DNA of 64,000 nt from Harmonia axyridis. Its lineage: Eukaryota; Arthropoda; Insecta; Coleoptera; Coccinellidae. Positions 24,831 to 38,300 of the stretch are shown in pieces. The stretch covers positions 16,717,825 through 16,781,824 of the forward strand of contig NC_059506.1 in assembly GCF_914767665.1 (NCBI RefSeq), given 5' to 3'. Position 1 is the stretch's first letter. The number at the start of each line of letters is the position of its first letter. The notes beneath the pieces are model-generated. The model did not search any database and was not told the DNA's origin. It saw nothing but the letters and a program-made list of their open reading frames with translations. The position numbers and the translations under genes were made by a program.

Positions 24831-25993
24831 CTAATATATTCATCCACACATATCAATACAATTCATAACAATAACTGTCAGTAATTATTATAATATTCCA
24901 ATATCTTCAAGATGCAAAAATATTTTGCAAATAATTTGCATTCCATTCAGTACTGCAACCATAGTAAGTAGATTAGTTATCTATATTTAAGAAAGCTAAA
25001 ATTCTAGCGTTATGAAATTAATTTTGTATTTAATAAATCCATATAAAATCAAAAGATAAGAATATTATGAATATCATGTATTTTTTAACCTGACTTTTCT
25101 ATGCCTCTATGAGATCTACCAAAATCCCAGACCTAACTGACTACTGTTGAATTTAGAATATACAATAAAAGGAATTTGACTTCGACATCTAAATAGATGC
25201 TGGAACAACATTTGAAATTATCAACTCGTTCTACAACTTAACTAGTTGGTAACCATCAAATAAAAAATAATAACTAAATACTAGATACCCATTTCTACAA
25301 GAATAGCGAAGAATATATTAGCAAACACATGAAAGAAGTTACTGGAATTCCATTACAGTCATGCAATATATATAATGCAACGGATATCTTTGCTGACCAC
25401 ATCAGACCATACAACAATAGTATCAAAAGCAATAAGAATGTTTTACTCATCAAAAAAATTGTTTGGAGGAGCGTAGAGACACAATCAATTATTGTCCATT
25501 TAAGTACTGATGTGAAAAACGAATTTTTATAAACACGATATATCTGCCACATCAATTTCTGTTAATACCAATTCTACTAATACAAGAGGCATTAACATAA
25601 AAAAATTGTATTTTATTATTCAATGTGTCTAAGCAATTTTGCTAACAAATATATCAAAATTAGCTTATTTTCGGTTCTTAATTTTTGTGAAATTAAATGT
25701 ATTTTTATATAGGTATGTATATTTTGTCGTCGATGAAGTACTTCACAAAACACAATCTTTTTTTCAAATTTTTGAATAGTGAGATAGATCAACAATCATT
25801 TCTCAACTGGTTCTACTATGTATTGCTAAGGCGTATAAAGTTGCAAAATATTTTTGTTCAGAAATTGCAATTGATCTCTTGGCACTAAATGATTTTGATG
25901 AAAATTTTGGATTTTCGATTTTGGACAGTTATGGTCTAGTGTAAGGAGCAAAGATCATTTTTGTGCAAATTTCATACATCATTTCAGTTTCAT
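24831..25993. other. Intergenic / 3' flank of the arrestin gene
   Basis: AT-rich; no gene recognised. It probably includes the arrestin 3' UTR, since transcription arrives from the right. Confidence 0.45.
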
Positions 25994-26329
25994 TCATTCA
26001 TTGTAGGCTGGGGGTGCACTAGGATCTCTTGCCTCAAAACCTATAGCATTCTTACTCTTTTCGTTTGGAGGATAAGGGTATCCTGACGTTTGTGGGATGT
26101 ATGTAGAAGTGTATGAAGATTGATTTGGATAAGAACTGGATGAAGCAACAGACTCAAGAGGTCCTTCTATATGTCCTACCTTTATTTCTGCGATCACAAA
26201 ATTCAAATCTCTATTCAACCCTGAAGTGCTGGCAGTAACTTCTAAACGATAAATTGATTCTATAAGTTGACATTCTACCATGTTAGGAACAGCTAGATCA
26301 TGAGGTATCTGAAGATTCACATCATATGT
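25994..26329 (-). CDS. Alpha-arrestin exon 2
   Basis: 111 codons plus TGA. It completes the arrestin C domain (YRLEVTAS, LNFVIAEIKVG) and supplies the cytosolic tail with PPAY near the terminus. Confidence 0.9.
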   Translation of the reverse strand, partial: TYDVNLQIPHDLAVPNMVECQLIESIYRLEVTASTSGLNRDLNFVIAEIKVGHIEGPLESVASSSSYPNQSSYTSTYIPQTSGYPYPPNEKSKNAIGFEARDPSAPPAYNE

Positions 26330-29300
26330 CTGAAATAATTTATTTATGTGATTGAATTCCCAGCATTAATTATGATTAATGAAAAGAAGGACTCAGACAA
26401 AATGGAAAGTATCTCAAAAACAGTCATAGAATATAATATTCTCATCTTATAAAATTGTAATTGAAAACCATTGCTTTGGATCAATTGGTTAATCCTCGGT
26501 GAAATGTGGTGAAATGGAATAAATTAGGTAAAAAATTGATTACGGCGTGTCATAAAAACGTTAGGACACGTGGATTTTTGTTATTTGTCACGCATTTTTT
26601 CAATAAATACTCTTCACACAGATATGTCTATGAGAAATAGACACCAACTCTCTTATTCTGAATGCAAAACCTAATTATTATTGAATTATTGTATTATTTT
26701 CAAATCTGGCTAGCCTAGGATTTCCTGAAGAATCAAAAAATTAGATAAAAATTGCATGCTGCATTCAAAATGAAAGAGTATGTTCGGGATTATTTACCAC
26801 TAGAATTCCTTATTTTCCTATTATCCCCTAGATTATCCCTATTTTAATCAAGAAGTTATCTATATTATTATTAACTCGAGTTTGAGAAGGTTGTGAAATC
26901 TGTACACAACACATATTTGCATTTCTTTACCAGTATCTGTTTTTAAAATGTATTTAAAAGAAAAGCTCATCACTAATTTCATTAGCGACAAAACCAAATG
27001 CGCAAAAACAGCCAAACTATTGTTTCTAGTTTCACCCTGATTCTTAAAACAAGAAATGAGAAAATAGCATTATTTACAGAATTACATGTTAAATTATATA
27101 GAAAAACTACCTCTCACTTGATGTTGAGAATGAGCAAAATTGATACCAGATGGTGTTTTATGGTCCGGTATGCCGGTCCTGGAGGCGGCACTAGACCGTA
27201 ATGTATACAATTATCCTTGTGACCTTGTAGTGAGATAAATTGCAGCTATGACTTAAATAGGTACACAAGAAAACGGAAAAAAATAGAAGTGTTGAACGAC
27301 AAGGGATATAATAAAGCATAACATGTACTTTGCAGATTTGACGCCTAGGTTTTCCATATGATTCGAAGATGAATATTCCGATTGGACCATTTTTATCGAA
27401 ATTTTTTATTTCAAATTTTATTTTCATCCTTTCATTTATTTCCCCAGTGTATATAATATTATTATTGCATGAAAGTTTTTTGGTCGTGACCCCTTAGGTG
27501 GGTATCTCAACCAAAAAAACCAATTATTACTTTAATCAGCTTGAATAAGACCTCATTTGGAGTATGGCCCAATTATTTTGGGAAAATGCCCCAAACAAAA
27601 TCTGTAAAAAATTGGACTGTACACAATATCAGGCTCTTCGTGTTATGATAGGATATATGAAATCTACACCCATTAATGTAATTTTATCCGAATGCGGAGA
27701 GCTCCCTCTAGAAAAGAGAAGATTCATCATCCTAGCATTCAAATATATTACCAATAAATTTCAGTTCCATAATCCAAAGTGTCAATAAACTACATACCAA
27801 ACAAACGCTTTTCCGTCATGATCAGAAACCAATATATTTGAAAGCCTATGAAAATATTCTGTCGCATAGTTCGAAAATTCATTCTGGAACATCAATACCA
27901 TTTTGTTCCTTAGAATATGACCAACATGCTTTCCCATGTAACACCCTCTTTCCCCCATCATAAAAAGAGGACATATGTGTCAATTTGAAATTCAATTATT
28001 TTTGCGATGAGAAATTTGAGAGTTATCATAAGATCTTTACAGACATCTGCATTAAAATAGAAAACTCCACCCATTCAGTAGGTATAAGCATATACTCTCT
28101 AACTGATGATATACAGACAGAAGATCAAAGATGGCAGGCGCCGCGGGCGATCCAAAAATTGCTCCTGCAAACTCATTAAATAATAAAGCTAACTACACGT
28201 GTTGCAAAACAAAACAGAGTTCAACAATTATCTGTGTAAACTGTTGTGCAGCTTTTCACAAAAGTTGGTCAGAAAGAGTGAAGTTTACATCTGTGGATGA
28301 AACGAGAATAAAGAGTTGTGAGGTTAAGAACACAAATGACGACAAAAGTTTCCAATTAACAGCTACTAAACGAGAAAACGTGCTACTACGAGGCCTGTAC
28401 TGGCAATCATGAGAAAAAATGTCATTCTACGAGAAAACAACGCTCTACTTGTGGAAAAGATCGCAGACCTAACCTATAAACTAAACGTTCTCTATCAAGA
28501 ACAACAGAACGGCGGACCAGTCAGTGAACATAGAAAGCCCCTATACAGCCAGAAAACTAAATAAAATAGTGCTGATCCTTCTGCTAATAGATTGAGTGTT
28601 GCAACATATCGACAAGATATACCGACACCGACACAAACCGCAACAAAATTCAACAAAACCAAAGAAACCTGAAACTGAGCATCCGATCTCTGGAACACAA
28701 GGAGATACAGAAAACTTCCATGAACAGGAGAAAGAAGAGAGTATCACCAAAAATGTTGGGTACTAATGAAGCACAAGAAGAAGATGAGGGTTTCTCAGGT
28801 GTAGAAAAGAAACTATGGTTATAGCTATACAGATGCATGAGACACGTCACTCAGGAAAAAATAAGGGCCTACATAAATAATAAACAACATTTTGAGAATG
28901 TGGAATTAACAATTCATGAACTCCCAACAAATGCAGAAAAAACAAATGTTTCAGAGTAGTAGCACCTTTCTCCAAAAAAGAAGGCAGATGTATAATCCCA
29001 ACTTCTGGTCCCGAGGTGTTGGAGTCAAAAGATACGACTTCAGAAAACAGCAGTCTTATAACGGCGAGGATTTTTGAGGAATGTAACACACAACAGAGCA
29101 ACAAACAATGAACTAAACACTCTTTTCATAAATATAAGAAGTCTACAGAATAAACTAGAGGAATTTGAACTCTTCATCGAAAATGAAAATCTAGATATAA
29201 TTTGTGTATGTGAACATTGGCTTCATCGGGGTATCATTGAATACTACCAAATAGAAAACTTCTCCCTTGCGAACAGCTACTGCAGAATAAGAAGTAATCA

Positions 29301-32300
29301 CGAAGGTGTGATGATTTATGAGAAATCCCAAAATAAAACAAAAAAACTTCAGAACATTGACTGTCTCTCAATGGACGTTCACTGTGAGATATCAGCTATT
29401 GAAGTGAAAACAATCAACATCGTAGTGCTCTGCATATATAGATCACCGTCGGGAGACACTGAGATCACTCAGAGAGAATCTAGCTTCTCTGAATGATTAA
29501 GCCAAAAATGGCAATGTGGCAAACATAGAGGAGGAAAAAGAAAACACGAAAAGTCTATAGGAACTAAATTCAAGAACAAAAAAGAAAATTCATATCAAAA
29601 AGGGTAGTTGAAGCCTCAAACAACTCTAAAGCAATCTGGCAAGTGATTAACGAACCTAGAAATGTGAAGAACAAGACTAAGACTGACTCCAAAATATATC
29701 CTGATGAATTTAATAATTTTTTTGTGAATATCTCCACAGTTCTTCTCGACTTGTTACCACCAAAAAACATAAATCCCATTGAATTAGTACCACAGAAGTT
29801 CAGATGCAGGGAATCAATATTTCTTCCCCTACCACTCCACAAGAAGTTAAAGACATCCTCGGAGATCTCTCTAATAGCAAGGCACTAGACATGACATGAG
29901 TAACAAACTCATGAAAACCATTGGCGAAGGCATTATAGATCCTCTTGTTATTATAATAAATAAATTTTTCGAACTTGGTGACTTCCCAGAAAAACTAAAA
30001 CAATCAAAGGTTATACCTGTTTTCAAAAAAAGGGAGATAAGAATAGCCCAGACAGCCATAGGCAATTTCAATAGTACCAATTTTGTCTAAACCAATAGAA
30101 ATAGCTTACAATAATAGACTTCCATCATACATGGATAAAAATAACCTATTTTCATCTTCGCAATTTGGATTCAGAAAAAAAAATGTCTGCTGTTCAGGCG
30201 ATTGCTCAACTTGTCACTGCGATAGTTGAGGCCTTTGAGAGGGGCGAAATAGCCTCTCGAAGGCCTTTGACTGTGTCAATCACAACATCCTCCTAGGGAA
30301 ACTAGAACTACAGTCGCCGCCAAATAAGATGGCAAAGCTAAGGCGCAGAGAGAGATAATGCTATCTCCTTCGCACTATTACGGCATTGGTTCTGGGGTGT
30401 TGCTGATTTCGAGACTGCTTAACTCAGTGGCGTGGTAAATAAATCGAATCGGCAATGAATTATTCGAGATAACGAAAAAAAATATCAGAGGATAATATTT
30501 GACATTGAGAGTAGAACCATTTATTATAAGAATAATATAGAAAAAGTTTACATTTATAACAGGTACTTTTATTTGACAGAATAAGATATACAGGTAGTAC
30601 GATAGTATGACATTGAATTCGTTATGCTTTATATATACGCTACTGAATGGAACGCTTCGGTTTATTAGGTACCCTTAGTCAGTCATTAGCTCCTCCTTCA
30701 GTTTTGTGCGCAACCAAGTTCTTGCCAACATATTTGGCGGCGACTGTATATGACATTAGGGGAAAATCTTTTGATTTCACTGAGGCCTACCTAACAAACA
30801 GAACGGTGCTTGTATAATATAATAATGTCAGATCCACAGTTCAAAATATATCAACAGGGGCCCCCCAAGGCTCAATCATAGGACCATTATTGTTCATCCT
30901 GTGAGTGAATGACTTCTCAGACAATGTGAATAATGCAAAGTCCATCTTATATGCTGACGACACCACTATTTATCAGGCGCACACGGAAATAATAAACAGA
31001 AATTGAACAGATAAAGCCTTGGTTCACCTCAAACCAGTTGAGTCTTAATTTAAACGAAACAGTACCTCTAAATTTCTCTCTCGGAGAAATTAATGGAGAA
31101 ATCGAAAACATGAAATTCTTAGGACTCCATCTTGACACAAAACTGTCATTGAAACATCATATCCAAGCTCTCACAAGTGAACTTGAAGTCCTATTGAGAA
31201 AACTATCACAAACAGCTACCATGGAAATCTGTAGGGTAGCCTATATGGGACAGTTTCAAAGCCAAATATCATATGGAATACTTCTGTGGAGTAATGCTAC
31301 AGACTGGATAAAAATATTTCGCATGCAGAAAAGAGCCATCAGAGCAATAACACTAACTCCCTATACTGAAACATGCAGACATATTTTCAAAAATTTAAAC
31401 ATTCTAACTCTCCCATCGTTGTTTATATATCACTGTCTATATTATATCAAAACTAATGAGCAAAACTTCTCTAAACAAAATACTCTTCACTTATATGACA
31501 CAAGAAACAGAAATGATCTAATAATCCCACAACATAGACTCACCTTAACTCACAAAAGCTTTATCAACATCTCTATCAAACTTTTCAATAAACCTCCCAA
31601 GCAAATGAAAGATCTTCCACCAGCAAAATTTGAAATAGAAATTATTAAAAAAATTCTTCTTGCACTTAATGCCTACAATATCCGAGAATTCTTTGATGCT
31701 GAGGATCTCTACTCAGTAAATGTGTATGTATGATATTTTCAACTTTGTGTTCCTGAATATTCCGATGTACCTGTACTGAACTTTGATTATTGTATCTATT
31801 CATGTATTTGTCCATCTAGAGATACTAATCCATGTATATTCATATGGATATTTAATAGTGGTCACAACTACTTGTACTAATTGTAACTGTGGCGAAAGGG
31901 GATCTCTATCCCATATTCTACTAGACTGTAAACAAAACAGGCATAACTGTAAATTTTATATTCTAGACAAAAAAACTAAATTATCCCCTACCTATAAATT
32001 AATATGAGGTAATTTTTTTGAAAGAGAAGTAATTGAATTGTTGATTGAATTTCTGAATAAATCAGGGGTAAAATTGTTTTTTTTTTCCTCTTTTTGCTAT
32101 CTGTTAACTAACATTACTCCAAAGTATATGTTTCATTTGTATTTCCCCTTATAAAACCTTTTTCTTATTTCCTAGGGAGGGAGTAGGGTAAAATCCAGGT
32201 GCAAGAGAAAGAAGAGAAAAGTAAATTACAAATATATAAACAAAGAACACCATAATTTGGGTGCATGCTTCAGCGAGCCCAAAATTTTTTTTTCTAAGGA

Positions 32301-35300
32301 AAAAAGAACGAGACAACAACTTTATGATATTATGGTACTCCCATGTCAGTAGAGACCCTTGGCTATACGATTCCAGGGATCTCAGCGTGGCCTGGCTGTC
32401 CGTAGTGATGAGAACTTTTGAGGTTTCTTTTGAGACACTCTTGGGTGTAAGTATAGGCAGCTAGTGTCTCAGTTTGCAAGATAAAGGGCTCCCTTCCCAG
32501 GGATCTAGAAGTACTCAATGACCATTTCAAAGGGCACTTGGAAATCGAATATAGTTGGCATCAAATCCAAGGTTTTTGCCAAGAGGATTGAATATAATTG
32601 ATTCAATATCCCCATATGTCCAATCCAGCTTCCCGGACGGAGATTCCCATTGTGGGATATTCGTATTGCTTCCAACAAGCTACATTTCCTCACATGTAAG
32701 AATAAGGGAGACATATAACTTCAAGCGCTGCTGTGGAAGAGGTTATAACATGGTCTGACACCAATATCGTCATATACCTTACAGTTTTGATCCAATGAAA
32801 ATATTATTTCCATTATTTTTTCTGTACTTATATATTTCAGCAGTTACTTCTATGATATTGTTGGATATTCATAGTGATGATGAGCCACACATCTTGCCCC
32901 AAAACTTTCAAAATCCAAAAAATTTCTCTCGTTTAGCTTCTAAGAATTTGACTATTTTCGTTTTTAGCTTTATTATTTTTTTTTAAATAGATTAGAGATT
33001 TTCTTTAAGAACTGTACCGAGTAGATGTAACCTATAACTTAATATAGCTGGACAATACTGTAACGAAGTGGCAAGCCCTACGCCACTGCCTCTTTCTAGA
33101 AGTAACCGAGAGCTAGATAGAAAGATCAAGTCTATTCTAGACACAGATGTCAGCGGTATATAACCAATGGAAGCCGCAGAGGAGGGCAGTGTCGACGTAA
33201 GCGGCGGTCAGTGCCGTACACTCAAGTAGATATAAGATGTGGAAATAAATTAATGTAGCAGTATCTGTAAATAGTTGTATATGGTAGTATATCTGAAATA
33301 AATGAATAAATAATAAATGAATTAGTTTAGTAAAAAGTACCGATTTAATTAACCGAAAAACGTAACAATTGGCGTCAGTTGTGAGATTCGCGTGTTTTCG
33401 AACAGAGAGTTAATTAAATCGTGGACATTTCTGTAGATAGTTTTATGGACATTATCGTGGAAATTTTTATGGATATTCTTGTGGAAAGTTATGTGGACAG
33501 TATTTTGAACATTTTTTTTTGTGGCCACATATTGAATGCGTTACGAGATCGCAGCCTAGGAAAATGAATCAGATAAGCTTGGAATTCTTTTAAAATGCTT
33601 TTGAGCAACTGAAGGAAAACATTATGGAAATGAAGGATAACATTAAATTCTTACAAAATGACATGGAGGATAACAGTATAAAAATGGTGGATAACACGAA
33701 AAGGTTAGAGAATACTTGGAATGAGGCCGTATCGAAGAAATTGGAAGATCAAAAGAGGAACCAGAATAATCAAAAAGCTTAAAAAAGAATGGAAGCTTTA
33801 CCAGATAGGAAAATAGAACGTTCGCAAATGACGAAAGCCAGGAGACAAACTGAAAGATACAGGGCCCTTCAGAAATTCCTAAAGAATGTTTGCAGCGTGG
33901 ATATCTGGTTGAACCAAAAGCTTCAGATAGCGGCAGATGAGAGCTATAGAGAATCTCATGACCTGAAAAGTGAAATCCAGAAGCATTCTACATTCGAGGC
34001 AGAGGTTATGGACAGCGATGGAAGAGTGCAAAGCGTAATAAACGAGGGACGAAAGTTGCTACATTCGAATCACTATGCCGAAGATGAGATGGTCATAAGG
34101 CTGGAAGAAATCAAAGAGGATTGGAAGAGACTATTGGAACTCAAGCAGATCAAACGGGAAAAGCCGACCGAGGCATATCAAGCACTGCTTTTCAGCAGGT
34201 CCGTCGAAGAGTTCGATGTTTGGCTAGGTGAAGTCGAGATTCAAGTTAGTAACGATTTCGGAAACGACTTGGCTTCAGACAACAACATCTTAAGATGCCA
34301 CCCAGCTTTGAAAAATTGGTACTAACAGCACCTAGAGAACTACGAGAGCATCAACGAGATAGATGGGGAGGTACAGTCGTTGAACGACAGGAAATCGCTG
34401 GCAGCGTCTTTGGACCTAGGTATCAATCTTGCCGCGGTTCAGAGCTTACAGAAAAGGTATCGGGCGCTGGAGGTCGAACTGAACACGAGGGAACACATCG
34501 TAAAAAGTTTGATGGATAGGGCGGTCAACATGATGAGATCCGTGAGAAAGAGAAGGAATTGTAGAATCGATTTGTGATGGTGAGGGATATGGCCAGTCTG
34601 AAGATGTTGAAGTTGCAAGATGCCCTTGAATCGGAAAAGTTTTACGAGGAGAGTTGCGAAGATGAGGCTAGGATTTATGACAAGTTGTCGGCTCTGGCAA
34701 CAAGTGAGGTTGGTAGAGATGAGATTTCCGTTCAGATGTTGCAGGGAGAGCTGGAAATAATAACTGCTGAAGTTAAAACTTACCAGGAAACGATCGATAA
34801 ATTATCTCAGAGGTGAAGCAATCTTGTGAAAATAGAGCACTACGATGCAAATAACATCAAGAAATTTCCCTCTCTAAAGCTTTCCAGTATTTCGTGTTCC
34901 TCCAGGAGTGCACCAAGCTCCAAGAATGACCAAGTCCAAAATTGAAAAGCATAGAGTTGATGTCGAGCATGTGGAACTCCTAATTCATGCCTTCGACACT
35001 TTTTACGCTAGTATAATGAATAGCGAGGCAAGGCTCCAATCATGTTTAGCTAGCGAAAATGCTCTGTTCGAAGCTGAATGCAGATATAGCGCCAATATCC
35101 AGGAGAAGATGATTGAGGTCCAGACCCAATGGAAGGATCTTTTTGAGCTGGTTAACGTTCCGAATGAACTCTTGGTAAGATAGAAGAGCTGAAGAAATAA
35201 TCTCTTGGATAATCGAGAAAGAGGTTGACTTGTGCTACGAAACCAATAGTCAAGACTCGGAAAGTAACCAAGATTTGCTCAGAATACCTCAGGCTTTCGA

Positions 35301-38300
35301 AGGCGAGTTGAAAGTGGTCAAGGACAAGGTGGACTTAATAGAGCAAGAGGCCAAGAAACGTGTCGAGGAATTCCTAGATACCAATGAGCACATTGACAGC
35401 AAGAGGGAAGATACGGCGGAAGCTTACAAATATCTTGTTGTGGGCGCAGAGAGGAGGAAATATTACTTACAGCAATTGAAACCATTCCGAGACATTGCCG
35501 AGAAGATCGAAATCCTGAAGCTTGGATTAGGGACTTGGGAGAATCGAAAGGATATCTATGACCAGAACCTGAACGCTCAGTTGTTCGAGAAGGAGGCATA
35601 CCGGCGTGGACTTGGCAGCCACTTTTCAGCAGCCGAATTCATTCCAGCAGCCAAATGACCAGTGGCGTCGGTAGAATTTAAAACTAACGAATCGATCTGT
35701 TTTTGGGGTGCAACGCAAGAATTTGCTTTTTGAGTTCACTTGAACGACTTCAGTCAAGTTTTTATGACATTTCAATGCATGCACAAAATAATATTATAGA
35801 TGAACTTGAATTATGCTGATCAATGAAACGACGAGGTATATACAAGTATTTTCACGAATGAAACCTTGAAAAATGTTTAGCCAAGTTGATATTTGGAATA
35901 TTTACTCTTCAATAGAAACAGAAAAACATATCCGAAGCACAGTGATTTGCAGGCCGTCTAAGGGGTAGTTTACACTTGTGAATTTTTCGAAATTTTACAG
36001 AATGACCCTGTCAAAAATGTTAAGCCAAGTTTATATTCGGTATCATTACTCTTAAATAGGTAGAGAATAACATATCCGAAGCACATTGATTTGCAGATCG
36101 TCTAAGGGCTAGTTTGCACTTGTGAAATTTCCGAAATTCCCTCGAATGACCCTGTAAAAAATGTTTAGCCGAGTTGACATTTGGTATAATTGATCTTCGA
36201 TAACTACAGAATAACATATTCGAAGCACATTGATTTGCAATTGATAATAACAAATATCAACTTGGCTGAACATTTTTTACAGGGTTATTCTTAAAAATTT
36301 CGAAAAATTCACAAGTGCAAACTACCCCTTAGACGGCCTGCAAATAAATGTCCTTCGGATATGTTATTCTGTAGCTATTGAAGATCAATTATGCCAAATA
36401 TCAACTTGGCTAAACATTTTTCACACGGTCCTTCGTGGAAATTTCGAAAAATTAACAAGTGCAAACAACCCCTTAGACCGCCTGCAAATCAATGTGCTTC
36501 GGATATGTTATTCTCTAGCTATTTGAGAGTAATAATACAAATATCAACTTGGCTAAACATTTTTGACAGGGTCATTCTTAAAAATTTCGAAAAATTCACA
36601 AGTGTAAACTACCCCTTAGACGGCCTGCAAATCAATGTGCTTCGGATATGTTTTTCTGTTTCTATTGAAGAGTAAGTATTCCAAATATCAACTTGGCTTA
36701 ACATTTTTCAAGGTTTCATTCGTGAAAATACTTGTATATACCTTGTCGTTTCATTGATCAGCATAATTCAAGTTCATCTATAATATTATTTTGTGCATTG
36801 AAATGTCATAAAAACTTGACTGAAGTCGTTCAAGTGAACTCAAAAAGCAAATTCTTGCGTTGCACCCCAAAAACAGATCGATTCGTTAGTTTTAAATTCA
36901 ACCGACGCCACTGGTCGTTTGGCTGCTGGAATGAATTCGGCTGCTGAAAAGTGGCTGCCAAGTTCACGCCGGTAGGAGGCGTCCATTCATGAATTGGTTG
37001 ATAATGAGAGAGGACGCTCTCAAGAACGAGAAACTGGGTTCGCATTGCGACTTTGAGGAGAGGATCAAAGTTCAAGAGAAGACCGTTGGGTGCTATTTCT
37101 GTGAACAAGGAAATTGCAGAAACGGAGAATCCTGTAGATTTAGACACTGGGCCGGATATGTTCAGAGACTAAACAGCCTAAGAAGGGGGCAGTGAACGAA
37201 TTCGCAAGCCCTACGCCACTGCCTCTTTCTAGAAGGTACCGGACGCACCGAAAGCTCGATAGAAAGATCAAGTTTATTCTAGACAGAGATGTCAGCAGTA
37301 TATAACCAATGGAAGCCGCAGAGGAGGGCAGTGTCGACGTAAGCCGTAAGCGGCGGTCAGTGCCGTACACTCAAGTAGATATAAGTTGTGGAAATAAATT
37401 AATGTAGTAGTATCTGTGAATAGTTGTATATGGTTGTGTATCTGAAATAAATTAGTTGAGTGAAAGTACCGATTTAATTAACCGAAATATGTAATACGTA
37501 AGTGTTATTCGTTCCTTTTATGAGTGTCATTGATTTTAATCACAAGAATAGATTTTAAATAAATTTATTTGAAAAATGCAAATGCAACATTCATTAAAGG
37601 TTGATGAAAATCAGCTATTCTTTTGAGGCGACTTGTCTTTACTATTAATAAAAGAAAAATAAGAAGCTTGACTATACGTTTATCAATTTTTAATAAAAAT
37701 ATATTTATTAAAAATTGTGAAACGTATAGGCAAGTGTCTAATTTCTTTTCAAATATCAATATTGAAATTATGTTTCACATAGTGATAAGCGAGGAATCAA
37801 TTTCAATTGACTTTGCACTTGAACATAAGTGCAAATTAATTTATGTATATATCATCTAGTAAAAAAAGATTTACTTTTCAGATTTCAATAATGTGATATG
37901 TATTGCATTGGGTGCAACTTCAAATCCAACATTGCAAAACATTTATTGATTGAATTATTTCTTTAAAATAATATGAAAAAGTTACCATTACGATTAATCT
38001 TAATGAAAAAATTACATTTAAAATCTTTGAAACAAATCATGATTTTGAAACTTATGCAAAAGGGTTTTTCGGATATCTCACCTGCTGACCATGTGCCCCT
38101 ACACCAGTGATTGTTTTGCTTGTTAAATCCTCATTTATATATCTCATATCATGCCTAGGATTCTCTGAATGTGCAACAAAACATCTAACAAGTTTAACAA
38201 CCAACTGCTCGACATTATCGTTACTAGTATTATTAATTTCCATGTTTATCCTAATGGTTTCCCCAATTACAAAAACTCTTTTATTTATTTGAGCTTCCAT

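Larger units (their letters stand above)
33059..37492 (+). mobile_element. LTR retrotransposon carrying a spectrin-repeat cDNA
   Basis: Two LTRs (33059-33367 and 37193-37492) begin TGtAACGAA / TGAACGAA and share long blocks (CCCTACGCCACTGCCTCTTT, GAAGCCGCAGAGGAGGGCAG). ATTGGCGTCAGTTGTGAG after the left LTR is PBS-like. AGAAGGGGGCAG directly before the right LTR is a polypurine tract. AATAC at 33054-33058 and 37493-37497 may be the target duplication, which needs the right LTR end to be slightly eroded. The interior has no protease, reverse transcriptase or integrase motif. It holds a coiled-coil leader (33564-33779), intronless spectrin repeats (33789-35600 and 36983-37080), a CCCH finger, and a Foldback element (35600-36973). 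It must have depended on enzymes supplied in trans. The unit lies antisense in the arrestin intron. Confidence 0.8.

Noticed and set aside
35318..35599. 93-codon minus frame
   Set aside because: Antisense of the spectrin-like tract; composition follows the sense frame.
36391..36675. Repeat-rich 94-codon frame (PNINLAKHF..SANQCASDML)
   Set aside because: Read through Foldback tandem units; the periodic residues reflect DNA repeats, not a protein.
33059..37492. A simple processed spectrin pseudogene lying by chance between two LTRs
   Set aside because: The PBS-like site and polypurine tract abut the LTRs and there is no poly(A) tail or separate target duplication around the spectrin tract; capture by the element fits better, though not proven.
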